Part shown: positions 11,025 through 19,334 of the stretch, in pieces
Layout of the letters: each line of letters opens with the position of its first letter
Numbering within the stretch: position 1 is the stretch's first letter
Assembly: GCF_018986915.1 (NCBI RefSeq)
Contig: NZ_CP076723.1
Location: 1,025,501 to 1,089,500 of the forward strand
Direction of reading: 5' to 3'
Origin: Geomonas oryzisoli
Lineage (GTDB): Bacteria > Desulfobacterota > Desulfuromonadia > Geobacterales > Geobacteraceae
DNA: 64,000 nt
Program-made: the position numbers and the translations under genes
The notes under the pieces: model-generated
What the model saw: the letters and a program-made list of their open reading frames with translations, nothing else
Databases searched by the model: none
Told to the model about the DNA's origin: nothing

Positions 11025-11157
11025 CAGGAGCCGCTCCGGGCAAAAGCACGAAATTTTAAATAGCTTGCATTGTCACAATCAAGCTGCTAAGGTGGCCAAG
11101 GTCCGGAATGACCCGGACAATTAAAACAAGCAGAAAGCATGGAGAAGGTAAAAGTAA

Positions 11158-11358
11158 ATGGTTAACGGAACTGTAAAATGGTTTAACGACAGCAAGGGGT
11201 TTGGTTTCATCGAGCAGGAGAACGGCGACGACGTGTTCGTGCACTTCTCCGCCATCACCGGCGACGGGTTCAAATCCCTGGCTGAAGGCGATAGCGTCAC
11301 CTTCGAAGTGGTGAAAGGACCGAAAGGGCTGCAGGCCGCCAACGTGTCCCGCGTCTAA
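11158..11358 (+). CDS. CspA-family cold-shock protein
   Basis: A 66-residue single cold-shock domain, of standard length. The RNA-binding motifs RNP1 (KGFGFIEQ, residues 13-20) and RNP2 (DDVFVHF) are intact. Such proteins bind single-stranded RNA/DNA and loosen RNA structure; many are not cold-induced. The start follows GGAGAAGG. A leader of more than 100 bases holds a small GTCCGG/CCGGAC hairpin, as is common for csp genes. A strong terminator follows at once, so it is monocistronic. Confidence 0.93.
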   Translation: MVNGTVKWFNDSKGFGFIEQENGDDVFVHFSAITGDGFKSLAEGDSVTFEVVKGPKGLQAANVSRV

Positions 11359-11382
11359 AGGTTTTCCTCAGCGCTGCAAAAA

Positions 11383-11412
11383 AGTCCCGGAGCAATCCGG
11401 GACTTTTTTTTT
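11383..11412 (+). terminator. Intrinsic terminator of the csp gene
   Basis: An eight-base stem AGTCCCGG/CCGGGACT with a six-base loop is followed by nine T, 25 bases after the csp stop. Confidence 0.92.
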
Positions 11413-11420
11413 GCCTTCCC

Positions 11421-11600
11421 GCCGTACTCCCCCTGCCGCCGTACTCCCCCTGCCGCCGTACTCCCCCTGCCGCCGTACTCCCCCTGCCGCCGTACTCCCC
11501 CTGCCGCCGTACTCCCCCTCCGCCGTACTCCCCCTCCGCCGTACTCCCCCTCCGCCGTACTCCCCCTCCCGCTGCGCGCCGCCTCCCGCTGCGCGCCGCC
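11421..11600. repeat. Tandem 17/16-bp repeat array
   Basis: Five direct copies of a 17-base unit (GCCGTACTCCCCCTGCC, 11421-11505) are followed by three 16-base copies lacking one base and changed at the end (GCCGTACTCCCCCTCC) and a last copy to 11570. Two copies of another 17-base unit (GCTGCGCGCCGCCTCCC, the second partial) then follow to about 11600. The array directly follows the csp terminator. Open frames across it are repeat artefacts. Uniform repeats without unique spacers rule out CRISPR. Confidence 0.92.
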
Positions 11601-11616
11601 TGTCGCGGCGCCGTCG

Positions 11617-11644
11617 TTGACAACATCTCCCCTTATGTTATGCA
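11617..11644 (+). promoter_or_regulatory. Possible sigma-70 promoter for the small peptide and SYLF gene
   Basis: A perfect TTGACA is followed after 16 bases by TATGCA (3 of 6), within a short AT-richer patch right after the tandem array. Confidence 0.4.
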
Positions 11645-11681
11645 TTATTGGTCAAAATTAATGTCAATAGGGGGCACGTTC

Positions 11682-11816
11682 ATGAAGATCAACAGGAAAA
11701 CACGTTATTGCTGCATCGCAGTCATCGTGGCCGGCATCGCGGTGGTGGGGCAGGCGGTCGTCCGGGACCGCGGGGTGACGTCGTATCACGAGGATGTGGC
11801 ACATGCAAAGCGCTAG
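11682..11816 (+). CDS. Small single-span membrane peptide (44 aa), unknown
   Basis: A 44-codon frame begins at an ATG seven bases after AGGGGG. The peptide has a basic N-terminus (MKINRKTRYCC), one hydrophobic segment at about residues 11-26 (IAVIVAGIAVVGQAVV) and a polar tail. It ends 52 bases before the SYLF gene in the same direction. Good ribosome site, positive-inside topology and a nearby promoter support it. No family recognised. Confidence 0.5.
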   Translation: MKINRKTRYCCIAVIVAGIAVVGQAVVRDRGVTSYHEDVAHAKR

Positions 11817-11868
11817 CAGAATCACGGGCCCGCAGGCCTTGAGGCCGGGGCGGAAAAGGAGGTAGACC

Positions 11869-12561
11869 ATGGGCATCACCAAGAAGATCTCTCTAGTTAT
11901 GGTTGCCATGTTGCTGGTCGCGCTCTGGACCGGCGTCGCCTGCGCCAGGAACGAGGCCAAGAAGGTGCAGAAATCCGCCGACGTGCTGCAGGACATCATG
12001 AAGATCCCGGAGAAGGGCATCCCTCCTGCGCTGCTGCACGATGCCAAGGCGGTCGCCATCATACCCGGGGTGATCAAGGGGGCCTTCGTGGTGGGCGGCA
12101 GGCACGGTACCGGCGTCTTGTCCGTGCGCAAGGAGGATAACAGCTGGAGCGACCCGATCTTCGTCAGCATCACCGGCGGCAGCGTCGGGTGGCAGGTGGG
12201 GGCGACCTCCACGGACCTGATCCTGGTCTTCAAGGAGTTGACCGACGTGAACAAGCTGCTCCAGGGTAAATTCACTCTCGGTGCGGACGCCGGGGTCGCC
12301 GCCGGCCCGGTGGGGCGCAAGGCGGAAGCCGCGACCGACATCACCTTCAAGTCGGGCATCCTCTCCTATTCGCGCAGCCGCGGCCTGTTCGCCGGCCTCT
12401 CGCTGGAAGGCGCGGCACTGCAGGTGGACGACGAGGCCGCTGCCGCCTACTACGGCAAGGACATCTCCGCGCAGGACATCATGGCGGGCAACGTCGGCAA
12501 GAGGCTCGCGGCGAGCAACAGGCTGCGCCAGGAGCTCGGCAAGGCGACCGAGGAGAAGTAG
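11869..12561 (+). CDS. SYLF-domain (Ysc84-like) lipid-binding protein, secreted
   Basis: A 230-residue protein with a signal peptide (hydrophobic core at about 8-24, then ACA-RNEA) followed by a SYLF/Ysc84 domain covering nearly all the rest. Typical features are AKAVAIIPGVIKGAFVVGG, then SVGWQVGATSTDLILVF, and a C-terminal GLFAGLSLEGA block. Family members bind phosphoinositides or other lipids in eukaryotes; bacterial forms are periplasmic and of unclear role. The start follows AAGGAGG with good spacing. Confidence 0.88.
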   Translation: MGITKKISLVMVAMLLVALWTGVACARNEAKKVQKSADVLQDIMKIPEKGIPPALLHDAKAVAIIPGVIKGAFVVGGRHGTGVLSVRKEDNSWSDPIFVSITGGSVGWQVGATSTDLILVFKELTDVNKLLQGKFTLGADAGVAAGPVGRKAEAATDITFKSGILSYSRSRGLFAGLSLEGAALQVDDEAAAAYYGKDISAQDIMAGNVGKRLAASNRLRQELGKATEEK

Positions 12562-12591
12562 GGCGCCGGCAGGTCGAAACTTCATCCAGCT

Positions 12592-12630
12592 CCGGTGCCC
12601 GGGCGGGCAACTCCCCGGGCACCGGTTTTT
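12592..12630 (+). terminator. Intrinsic terminator after the SYLF gene
   Basis: A twelve-base perfect stem CCGGTGCCCGGG/CCCGGGCACCGG is followed by five T. Confidence 0.88.
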
Positions 12631-12654
12631 CAGGGACGGGGGTGATCGGACGTC

Positions 12655-13350
12655 ATGGAAGACCCGAGGATACTGATGGTGGTGCGCGAGCCGGAGGCGA
12701 GGTCCGCCTACGAGCGGATCCTGGACCGGATCGGCGTCAGCTACCACACCGCCGGCGATTTCAACGAGGTGCTGCGCATGACCGTGGCGTCCGCGTACAA
12801 CGGGCTGCTGGTCGACATCCTGACTTTAGTGCGCTGTTCCAAGGAAGAGAAGAACATCGCCTACGATTGCATCAACTTCTACCCAACCTTGCGCATCAAG
12901 TGGGATTCCAGGCAGCAGAGCATCACCCTGGGGCCCCAGGAAGAGTCCTCCGCCACCGCTGACACCGCCGCCGCGCTGACCCGCTTCGTGCAGGATCGCT
13001 GCGGCACCTTCTCCGCGCGCTGCCTCAGGCGCTTCGCCAGGAAGGACACCTACCTGAGCCTGCTCCTCTCCTCCAGCAGCAGCGGCCTTTCCGGCGCCGC
13101 CGCGCTGAAGACCTTCACCGTCAACATCTCCCAGGGTGGCGCCTTCGTGCACACCACCCACCCCTTCGGCAAGGCCGACCGCGTCTGGCTCAGCTTCCCG
13201 GAACTGGTCGGGGAGGCGCCCCTCGAGGCAGGGGTCTGCTGGAGCATCCCCTGGGGAGGGTGCCGCAGCATACCCGGCATCGGCGTCATGTTCGACCAGG
13301 GGCTGTCGCCGCGCCAGGTCGAATGGCTGAAGCAGGTCGCACCCAACTGA
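12655..13350 (+). CDS. PilZ-domain cyclic-di-GMP effector
   Basis: A 231-residue cytoplasmic protein. Its first 85 residues look like a degenerate receiver or PilZN-like region with no phospho-acceptor. The C-terminal half is a PilZ domain with the RxxxR ligand motif (RRFAR, about residue 125) and NISQGG for the second motif, so c-di-GMP binding is likely. The ATG overlaps the end of the terminator region without a clear ribosome site. It stands 132 bases before a kinase gene with its own sigma-28-like promoter. Likely role: c-di-GMP control of motility or surface behaviour (inference). Confidence 0.82.
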   Translation: MEDPRILMVVREPEARSAYERILDRIGVSYHTAGDFNEVLRMTVASAYNGLLVDILTLVRCSKEEKNIAYDCINFYPTLRIKWDSRQQSITLGPQEESSATADTAAALTRFVQDRCGTFSARCLRRFARKDTYLSLLLSSSSSGLSGAAALKTFTVNISQGGAFVHTTHPFGKADRVWLSFPELVGEAPLEAGVCWSIPWGGCRSIPGIGVMFDQGLSPRQVEWLKQVAPN

Positions 13351-13383
13351 CCCGTGCCCTCGGTGGTGCCGCTGCATTTGCGC

Positions 13384-13410
13384 TAAAGAATCCGCTGGCG
13401 ATGCCGACTA
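13384..13410 (+). promoter_or_regulatory. Sigma-28 (FliA)-like promoter of the hybrid kinase
   Basis: TAAAGAAT, exactly 11 bases, then GCCGACTA closely fits the flagellar sigma-28 consensus TAAAGTTT-N11-GCCGATAA. It lies about 70 bases before the kinase start, in a gap with no other feature. Confidence 0.6.
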
Positions 13411-13482
13411 ATGAGCTAAGGAATACCAAGCTCGTCGGTGTTCAGCGTTCTCGCGCTGCGCCCCGGCACCACGGGAATGTAG

Positions 13483-15987
13483 ATGATCAACCGGCTCCGC
13501 GACCTCTCCATCCGACGAAAACTCATCGCCATGCTGCTTTGCACCAACGCCGTGGTGCTCGCGCTGGTATCGGCCGCCTTCGTGGTAAACGAGGCGACCC
13601 GCTTCCGCAGCGAGATGCAGACCGAGCTCACGGCCCTCGCGGAGATCATCGGCAACAACAGCTCCGCCGCGGTAGCCTTCAACGACCGGCAGTCCGCCGG
13701 TGAAACCCTCGCCGCCCTCCGGGCCAAACCGTACATACGCACCGCCTTCATAGTGCTCCAGGACGACACGGTCCTGGCCCGCTACCTGGCGCCGGGCAAC
13801 CCGGAACGTCCGCTCTCCTTTGCCGTCGTTGCCGGCGACCGGATCAGCATCGACCAGAAGAGCTTCCGCGCCACCCTGCAGCGCTCCAGTTCTCCCCTGG
13901 CCGTAGGGGAAGACATCTACGGCGTGCACCGCATCCTGCTGGACGGCCAGCAGATCGGTACCGTGGTACTTCAGTCCGACCCCCGCGAGTTCACCGACCG
14001 GCTGGCCCGCTTCTTCGTCCTGGTCACCGGGGTCATGCTGAGCGCCTTGATTCTCGTGTACTTCCTCGCTTCGCGGCTGCAGCGCCTGATCTCGGCGCCC
14101 ATCACGCACCTGGCGCAGGTGATCCAGGCGGTGTCGGCGGGGAAGAACTACTCGATGCGTGCGCAAAAGCAGGGAAACGACGAACTGGGGACCCTGATCG
14201 AGGGGTTCAACGAGATGCTGGTACAGATCCAGCGGCGCGACCAGCAGCTGGAGGCGCAGCGGCAGCAACTCGAGGGTGAGGTGCTGCGCCGCACCGCGCA
14301 GCTCTCGGCGGCCAACCGGGAATTGAACCAGACCGTGGCCGAACTGCTGACTTCCAAGGAGGCCGCCGAAGCGGCGAGTCTCGCCAAGTCCCAGTTCCTG
14401 GCCAACATGAGCCACGAGATCAGGACCCCGATGAACGGGGTGCTGGGGATGACCAGGGTGCTGCTGGAGAGCGGGCTGGCGGGCGAACAGCGCCGTTTTG
14501 CGGAAGCGGTACGCAATTCGGGCGAATCCCTGTTGTCCATCATCAACGACATCCTGGACTTCTCGAAGATCGAGGCCGGGCGCATGGAGCTCGAACCCGC
14601 CCCGTTCGACCTGCACGACCTCCTCGGTGGGGTGCTGGAGATGTTCGCCGCGGTGGCGCAGCGCAAGGGGGTCGGCATCTCGTTGCAGCTCGACCCGGCC
14701 CTGCCGCGCTACGTGGAGGGAGACCCGGTCCGTCTGCGCCAGATCCTCGTCAACCTCTTGGGCAACGCGGTCAAGTTCACCAGCCGCGGCGAGGTCCGCT
14801 TGACCGCGGCACCCCTGGCGGAGCAGAGCGAGGGGTGGCTCAGGTTCGAAGTGGCCGACACCGGGATCGGTATCCGCCCCGAGGCGCAGGCGCACATCTT
14901 CGAAAGCTTCTCCCAGGCGGACTATTCGACCACAAGGACCTTCGGCGGCACCGGACTCGGGTTGGCAATCTCCCGGCAGCTGGCCCAGTTGATGGAAGGG
15001 GAGCTCGGTCTTACCAGCGAGTACGGCGTCGGGTCCACCTTCTGGTTCAGCGTCAGGCTCGAGGTGCTCAAGGAAATTCCGGAAAGCCTGGCGAGCCAGT
15101 CGGCCGTGCTGGAAGGGGTGGCAAAGCCCTGTTTCGATGCCCTGATCCTGGTGGCGGAGGACAACCCGGTGAACCAGGACGTGGTCCGGCACATGCTGGG
15201 GCAGTTGAACTGCCGGGTGGACATCGTGGCCAACGGCGAGCTTGCCGTTGCCGCCTCAGGGGAGGGGAAATACCACCTGGTCTTCATGGATTGCCAGATG
15301 CCGCACATGGACGGCTTCGCCGCGACCCGGGCCATCAGGGCTCGTGAGGAGAGCGAGGGGGGAGGGCGCCTGCCGGTGGTCGCGCTGACCGCCAACGCGC
15401 TGGCCGGCGATCGCGAACTGTGCCTCGCCGCAGGGATGGACGATTATCTCAGCAAACCATTCGACTGCCGTCAACTGGCCGAGGTGCTGTTGCGCTGGAT
15501 ACCGGAGCGCGTCACCGCGTGCCCCGAGGCCTGCACCGCGTGGGGGGCATACGCCGCGGCGGGGGAGGGTATTCCGGAACAGACAGGGGCGCCGGCCCCG
15601 CTCGGGGGGACGCCGCAGGCGGGATCGCCGCACCCCGCCCCGCCCGAGCAGGCGGAAGTGCCCGTCTTCGACGTGGCTGGGCTGGTTCAACGGCTGGGGG
15701 ATGACGAGTTCGTGGAGATGTTCGTGGAGAAGTACCTGGAGAGTACCGACAAGCTGATGACGCAGCTGAAGCGGGCGATCGAGGCGGAGGACTACCCGGA
15801 GGTGCGCCTGCAGGCGCACAGCATCAAGGGTGCCGCCGCAAGTATCGGGGCCGAGGTGATGCGCGCGGTGTCGCTGCGGATGGAACAGGCGGCGCAGGCG
15901 GAAAAGGAGCGCGCACTGCTGCCGGAACTTTTCGTTGCGCTGGAACGGGCCCTGGCGGATTTCAGACGCGTGGCGTCGCCGGCCTAG
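13483..15987 (+). CDS. BarA-like tripartite hybrid histidine kinase (HAMP-HisKA-REC-HPt)
   Basis: 834 residues, a full phosphorelay in one chain. TM1 is at about 13-32, then a periplasmic sensor of about 130 residues (CHASE8-like), TM2 near 180-200, HAMP, and a coiled coil rich in Gln/Glu. HisKA follows with H311 in [12 protein letters not shown], then HATPase (DTGIGI, GTGLGL), a receiver with D603 in FMDCQMP, and an HPt domain with H779 in AHSIKGAA. The partner regulator is not encoded next to it. Its stop overlaps that of murB in a tail-to-tail arrangement. The sigma-28-like promoter suggests expression with flagellar genes. Confidence 0.9.
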   Translation: MINRLRDLSIRRKLIAMLLCTNAVVLALVSAAFVVNEATRFRSEMQTELTALAEIIGNNSSAAVAFNDRQSAGETLAALRAKPYIRTAFIVLQDDTVLARYLAPGNPERPLSFAVVAGDRISIDQKSFRATLQRSSSPLAVGEDIYGVHRILLDGQQIGTVVLQSDPREFTDRLARFFVLVTGVMLSALILVYFLASRLQRLISAPITHLAQVIQAVSAGKNYSMRAQKQGNDELGTLIEGFNEMLVQIQRRDQQLEAQRQQLEGEVLRRTAQLSAANRELNQTVAELLTSKEAAEAASLAKSQFLANMSHEIRTPMNGVLGMTRVLLESGLAGEQRRFAEAVRNSGESLLSIINDILDFSKIEAGRMELEPAPFDLHDLLGGVLEMFAAVAQRKGVGISLQLDPALPRYVEGDPVRLRQILVNLLGNAVKFTSRGEVRLTAAPLAEQSEGWLRFEVADTGIGIRPEAQAHIFESFSQADYSTTRTFGGTGLGLAISRQLAQLMEGELGLTSEYGVGSTFWFSVRLEVLKEIPESLASQSAVLEGVAKPCFDALILVAEDNPVNQDVVRHMLGQLNCRVDIVANGELAVAASGEGKYHLVFMDCQMPHMDGFAATRAIRAREESEGGGRLPVVALTANALAGDRELCLAAGMDDYLSKPFDCRQLAEVLLRWIPERVTACPEACTAWGAYAAAGEGIPEQTGAPAPLGGTPQAGSPHPAPPEQAEVPVFDVAGLVQRLGDDEFVEMFVEKYLESTDKLMTQLKRAIEAEDYPEVRLQAHSIKGAAASIGAEVMRAVSLRMEQAAQAEKERALLPELFVALERALADFRRVASPA

Positions 15988-16949
15988 ATCACCAGACCGA
16001 CGGGGCTCACCTCTTCCTTGAGTACGACCCCCAGTTTCACCTGCACTTCCTTTTTCACCAGCCTGGCAAGTTCCACCACTTCCGCCGCCGTGGCGGCCCC
16101 GGTGTTGACCAGGTAGTTGGCATGCCGGTGGCTCACCGCCGCTCCCCCCACCTTCAGGCTGCGCAGCCCGGCCTGGTCTATGAGCCACCCCGCCGGGATG
16201 CGGCATTCCCGGCAGCGCACCCCCTGGTCCTCCTCGAACCGCCTGATCAGCACTGCGTCGTCCACCATCGGGTTCATGAAGAAGGAACCGGCGCTTCTGT
16301 CGCAGGAAAGTTGTTTCGCCTCCCGCTTGGCGAGCGTTTCCGCCACTTTGGACCCGATCTCGCCCCGGTCTCCCGGGGTGAGCGCCAGCAGAGCCCCCAC
16401 CACTATCAGTCCCGGCTCGCGTTTGAAGCGGCTGTCCCGGTAGGCGAAGGCGCACTGGTCGCGGCGCAGCGTCAACGGCTGGAGCGTGCCGGCGTCAAGC
16501 GCCGAGACCGTCGCCAGCACATCGGCCATGGCGCCTCCGTAGGCACCGGCATTGCCCCGTACCGCGCCTCCCACCGTCCCCGGGATCCCCGCCAGCGACT
16601 CCAGCCCCGACAGCCCCCAGCCGACGGTGCGGTGCACCAGTGCGGTCAGGTCGAAGCCTGCCTGGACCTGGACCATGCCGCCGGACCGGGTGACCCGGTT
16701 CATCAGCAGCCGTATCACCACACCGGGAAAACCGGCGTCGCTCACCAGTAGGTTGCTCCCCCCGCCCAGGATGCAGAAGGGGAGCTTCATCCTCTCGGCA
16801 AAGCGCAACGCTTCCTGGAGCTCGCGCAGCGTCCGGACGCCGATGAGGAAGCGGGCCGGCCCGCCGACCCGGAAGGAGGTGAAGGGCGCCAGCGGCACGT
16901 TTTCTTCGATGTTGAGGTGGATTTGTCGATCGAGGTCGGATTTCGGCAT
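15984..16949 (-). CDS. murB: UDP-N-acetylenolpyruvoylglucosamine reductase (MurB)
   Basis: A 321-residue FAD enzyme that reduces UDP-GlcNAc-enolpyruvate to UDP-MurNAc with NADPH in the cytoplasm, the second committed step of peptidoglycan synthesis. Visible are the FAD-binding motif [28 protein letters not shown], the catalytic Ser in SAGSFFMNP and the C-terminal acidic residue in KEEVSP. The ATG at 16949 gives the normal family N-terminus; a longer frame to 17081 adds 44 unrelated residues and enters a repeat. It is not in a division/cell-wall operon here, which is unusual for murB. Confidence 0.93.
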   Translation of the reverse strand: MPKSDLDRQIHLNIEENVPLAPFTSFRVGGPARFLIGVRTLRELQEALRFAERMKLPFCILGGGSNLLVSDAGFPGVVIRLLMNRVTRSGGMVQVQAGFDLTALVHRTVGWGLSGLESLAGIPGTVGGAVRGNAGAYGGAMADVLATVSALDAGTLQPLTLRRDQCAFAYRDSRFKREPGLIVVGALLALTPGDRGEIGSKVAETLAKREAKQLSCDRSAGSFFMNPMVDDAVLIRRFEEDQGVRCRECRIPAGWLIDQAGLRSLKVGGAAVSHRHANYLVNTGAATAAEVVELARLVKKEVQVKLGVVLKEEVSPVGLVI

Positions 16950-17070
16950 AGCGAATATGATACACGACTTGGCCCGAATGCCAATGCACAGGTGGGCAAA
17001 GTCGGGCCGGTGCTGCTGCCTGATACTACCTGGAGCTGGTTTGAGCCGGAAAGGGGTAAAGGGGGGGAAG

Positions 17071-17099
17071 GGGACCGGCACCTGGCGGAGCCAGTCCCC
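17071..17099. repeat. Single arm of the GGGACTGGCTCCG repeat family
   Basis: A 29-base copy (plus strand begins GGGACCGGCACCTGGCGGAG) lies 11 bases past the stop of the minus-strand chemoreceptor gene. The other copies are at 19215, 33509, 34485, 43022 and 45866. Confidence 0.85.
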
Positions 17100-17110
17100 C
17101 CTTTACCCGG

Positions 17111-18805
17111 TTAGAGCCTGAACCTCTGCACCATCTCCTGCATCTCACCCGAGAGCGCGGAGAGCCGTTCCGAGGCCGCCGAGATCTCCTGCGACCCCCG
17201 GGCGCTTTGCTGCACGGTCCCGGAGATCTGCTGAATGTTGTTGGTGATCTCCTGCGTGGTGGCGGTCTGCTCCTCGGCTGCGGTGACGATCTGGTTGATC
17301 TGGCTGGTGACCTCGTTGATCTGGGTGAGGATGTCTTCGAGGGCCTCGCCCGAGCGGGCCGCCTCGCCGGTGCCCCGGGAGACTTCCTCGACCCCTTCCT
17401 CCATGGCCTGCACCGCGAGCTTGGTTTCCTGCTGGATGTTCTTGATCATGGTGCCGATCTCGCGGGTCGCCTTGGTGGTCCGCTCGGCCAGCGCGCGGAC
17501 CTCGTCCGCGACCACGGCGAAGCCGCGTCCCTGCTCCCCGGCGCGGGCAGCCTCGATGGCGGCGTTCAGCGCCAGCAGGTTGGTCTGGTCGGCGATGTCC
17601 TCGATGGTGGCCACGATCTCGCCGATCTGGTCGCTGCGGGTCCCCAACTGCTCGACAACGTTGGCTGAATTGCGCACGTGGTCCGCGATCCTGTTCATTC
17701 CCTGAACGGTTTCCCTGACGATGGCGGCGCCGTTTTGCGCCGAAGCGCTTGCCTGCCCGGAGCTGCCGGCGGCCAGGTGGCAGTTCCGGGAGATGTCGTT
17801 GCTGGTGCAGGACATTTCCTCGCTGGCCACCGCCACCGTCTCGGCCTGGTTCACCACCGCGCCGGCGTCGTCAGCCATGTGGCGCGCGTTGGCGTTCAGT
17901 TCCCCCGCCGCGGCCGAGACGTCCAGGGCGCTGCGGTTCACCTTTTCCATCACCTCCCGCAGCCCTTCGACCATGCGGCGCATGGCCTCGTAGATGCCGG
18001 TTTTGCCGGCCTCCAGCCGCACGGTGAGGTCGCCCGCCGCCACCTGCTGGGCGATTTCCTCCAGCTCTTCCGGCTCGGTGCCGATGTGGGCGATCAGCCT
18101 GCGTACCACCAGGATGGCCACCACGCAGATGCTCACCAGGATGACCACGGTGAGCGCCACCACCAGGTAGACGTCCTTGAGGATCAACTGCTTGTTCTCG
18201 TCTGCGGCTTTCGTCACCAGTGCACCCAGGTCGTCGACGTAGGTGCCGGTGCCGATGACCCAGTCGAATGGGGCGAAGTAGAGGGAATAGCCGCGCTTGG
18301 GAGCCGGCGTGTCGCTTCCGGGGCGCGGGAAATGGTAATCGGTGAACCCGCCGCCGGGCTGTTTGCCGTTCTTGATGATCTCCCGGATCAGGTATTTCCC
18401 CTTGGCGTCCTGAAGGTTCATGCGGTTCTTGCCTTCGGCGGGTTTGCCCAAAAGGACCACGTTGGTGCCGTCGGAGGTGTCGGCCCAGAAGTAGCCGTCT
18501 TTTCCGAACTTGAGCCCCCGGAGCAGGTCGGCGCCCTGCTTCTTCGCCTCGTCCATCGTGAACTCGCCTTTTTGCTGCCGGTCGCTGATTTCCTGCAACA
18601 GGCTGACGGCGGTCTGGACCTCGGCCTTGGCCAGCAGGTCGGAGTTGGCGTACAGGGACTCGCGGTAGGACTCGTTGAACCTGGTGGTGAGGTCATAAAA
18701 CTGCTTCATCACTGTCAGACCGGTGGGGGCTCCGAGTACGCAGCAGCTTAACAGCACCAATAGGAGTATCTTCGATTGAAAGGACAGCCTGTTTTTCTGG
18801 ATCAT
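17111..18805 (-). CDS. Methyl-accepting chemotaxis protein with single Cache sensor
   Basis: A transmembrane chemoreceptor of 564 residues. TM1 lies near 10-32, then a periplasmic sCache_2-type domain at about 40-185 ([30 protein letters not shown]), TM2, HAMP, and a long signalling coiled coil with the invariant hairpin tip [19 protein letters not shown]. sCache_2 domains often sense small organic acids (family knowledge). The start ATG at 18805 has GAGGA at the right distance; the upstream ATG at 18823 does not. The tail lacks a CheR-docking pentapeptide. A sigma-28-like promoter lies upstream. Confidence 0.92.
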   Translation of the reverse strand: MIQKNRLSFQSKILLLVLLSCCVLGAPTGLTVMKQFYDLTTRFNESYRESLYANSDLLAKAEVQTAVSLLQEISDRQQKGEFTMDEAKKQGADLLRGLKFGKDGYFWADTSDGTNVVLLGKPAEGKNRMNLQDAKGKYLIREIIKNGKQPGGGFTDYHFPRPGSDTPAPKRGYSLYFAPFDWVIGTGTYVDDLGALVTKAADENKQLILKDVYLVVALTVVILVSICVVAILVVRRLIAHIGTEPEELEEIAQQVAAGDLTVRLEAGKTGIYEAMRRMVEGLREVMEKVNRSALDVSAAAGELNANARHMADDAGAVVNQAETVAVASEEMSCTSNDISRNCHLAAGSSGQASASAQNGAAIVRETVQGMNRIADHVRNSANVVEQLGTRSDQIGEIVATIEDIADQTNLLALNAAIEAARAGEQGRGFAVVADEVRALAERTTKATREIGTMIKNIQQETKLAVQAMEEGVEEVSRGTGEAARSGEALEDILTQINEVTSQINQIVTAAEEQTATTQEITNNIQQISGTVQQSARGSQEISAASERLSALSGEMQEMVQRFRL

Positions 18806-18855
18806 GTGTGTTTCCTCATTCACGGCGACGTCGCCTTTCTTCTCTATCAGCTGTC

Positions 18856-18882
18856 ATATCGGCAGATCGTGCCATAGATTGA
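18856..18882 (-). promoter_or_regulatory. Possible sigma-28-like promoter of the chemoreceptor
   Basis: On the minus strand GCCGATAT (7 of 8 of the -10 consensus) is preceded after 11 bases by TCAATCTA, a weak -35. The position, about 50 bases before the MCP start, is right. Confidence 0.4.
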
Positions 18883-19157
18883 GTATTTTTTGAGTGGGAG
18901 AGGGCACCAGGCGCAGCTGCTGTCCCTTTGGCGCAGGCCGTAATCAAGGAATGGAGCGCGTCGAGCAGAAAACCCTCAAGTAGCGGGGAGCCGTGGCGAT
19001 AAGGTCACAGCGTTGACATGGAGGGGATGCCGGGCACAGAAGTGCGCCAGACCGGGCTAGGGCCGGTACCGGCGCCAGAACGGCGCCAGAGGCGACTTTC
19101 CCTTCTGCCATGTGATCGGTGCTGTGTGGCGGCCGATACCGATGACAATTGCACCGA

Positions 19158-19189
19158 GGGGTACCCGAGAGGGTGCCCCTTTTTTTTTT
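19158..19189 (+). terminator. Orphan plus-strand intrinsic terminator
   Basis: GGGGTACCC, loop GAGA, GGGTGCCCC (one G-U pair) is followed by ten T. No plus-strand protein gene lies upstream: both neighbours run on the minus strand. The 510-base gap 18824-19334 may therefore hold a small RNA ending here. A TTGACA at 19012-19017 could be its -35, but no good -10 is seen. Confidence 0.7.
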
Positions 19190-19214
19190 GTTTGGATTCG
19201 ATGCCTGTGGGAGG

Positions 19215-19330
19215 GGGACTGGCTCCGCGAGGTGCCTGTCCCCTTACTGCTTCTTGCTGCTTGGGAAAGGTGGCTGGGGTTAAAGGAGCGTTCCGCTAAA
19301 GGGACCGGCACCTTACGGAGCCAGTCCCTT
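19215..19330. repeat. Two-armed GGGACTGGCTCCG inverted-repeat element
   Basis: Left arm 19215-19243 and right arm 19301-19330 are near-perfect inverted copies. They flank about 57 bases that include TTAAAGGAGCGTTCCGCTAAA-like sequence, itself a partial palindrome and shared with the elements at 34485 and 45866. The right arm ends four bases before the NamZ-like gene's stop codon. Confidence 0.85.
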
Positions 19331-19334
19331 GGGG

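Noticed and set aside
11421-11570. CRISPR array
   Set aside because: Units are contiguous with no unique spacers, and no cas gene is present.
11297-11645. Protein frames across the tandem repeat
   Set aside because: Repeats of GEYGG/VRR-type residues come from the 17-base unit read in several frames; none has a ribosome site.
19018-19299. Plus-strand 93-codon frame
   Set aside because: It crosses the terminator hairpin, the T-run and a repeat arm; no ribosome site. A non-coding RNA is more likely.
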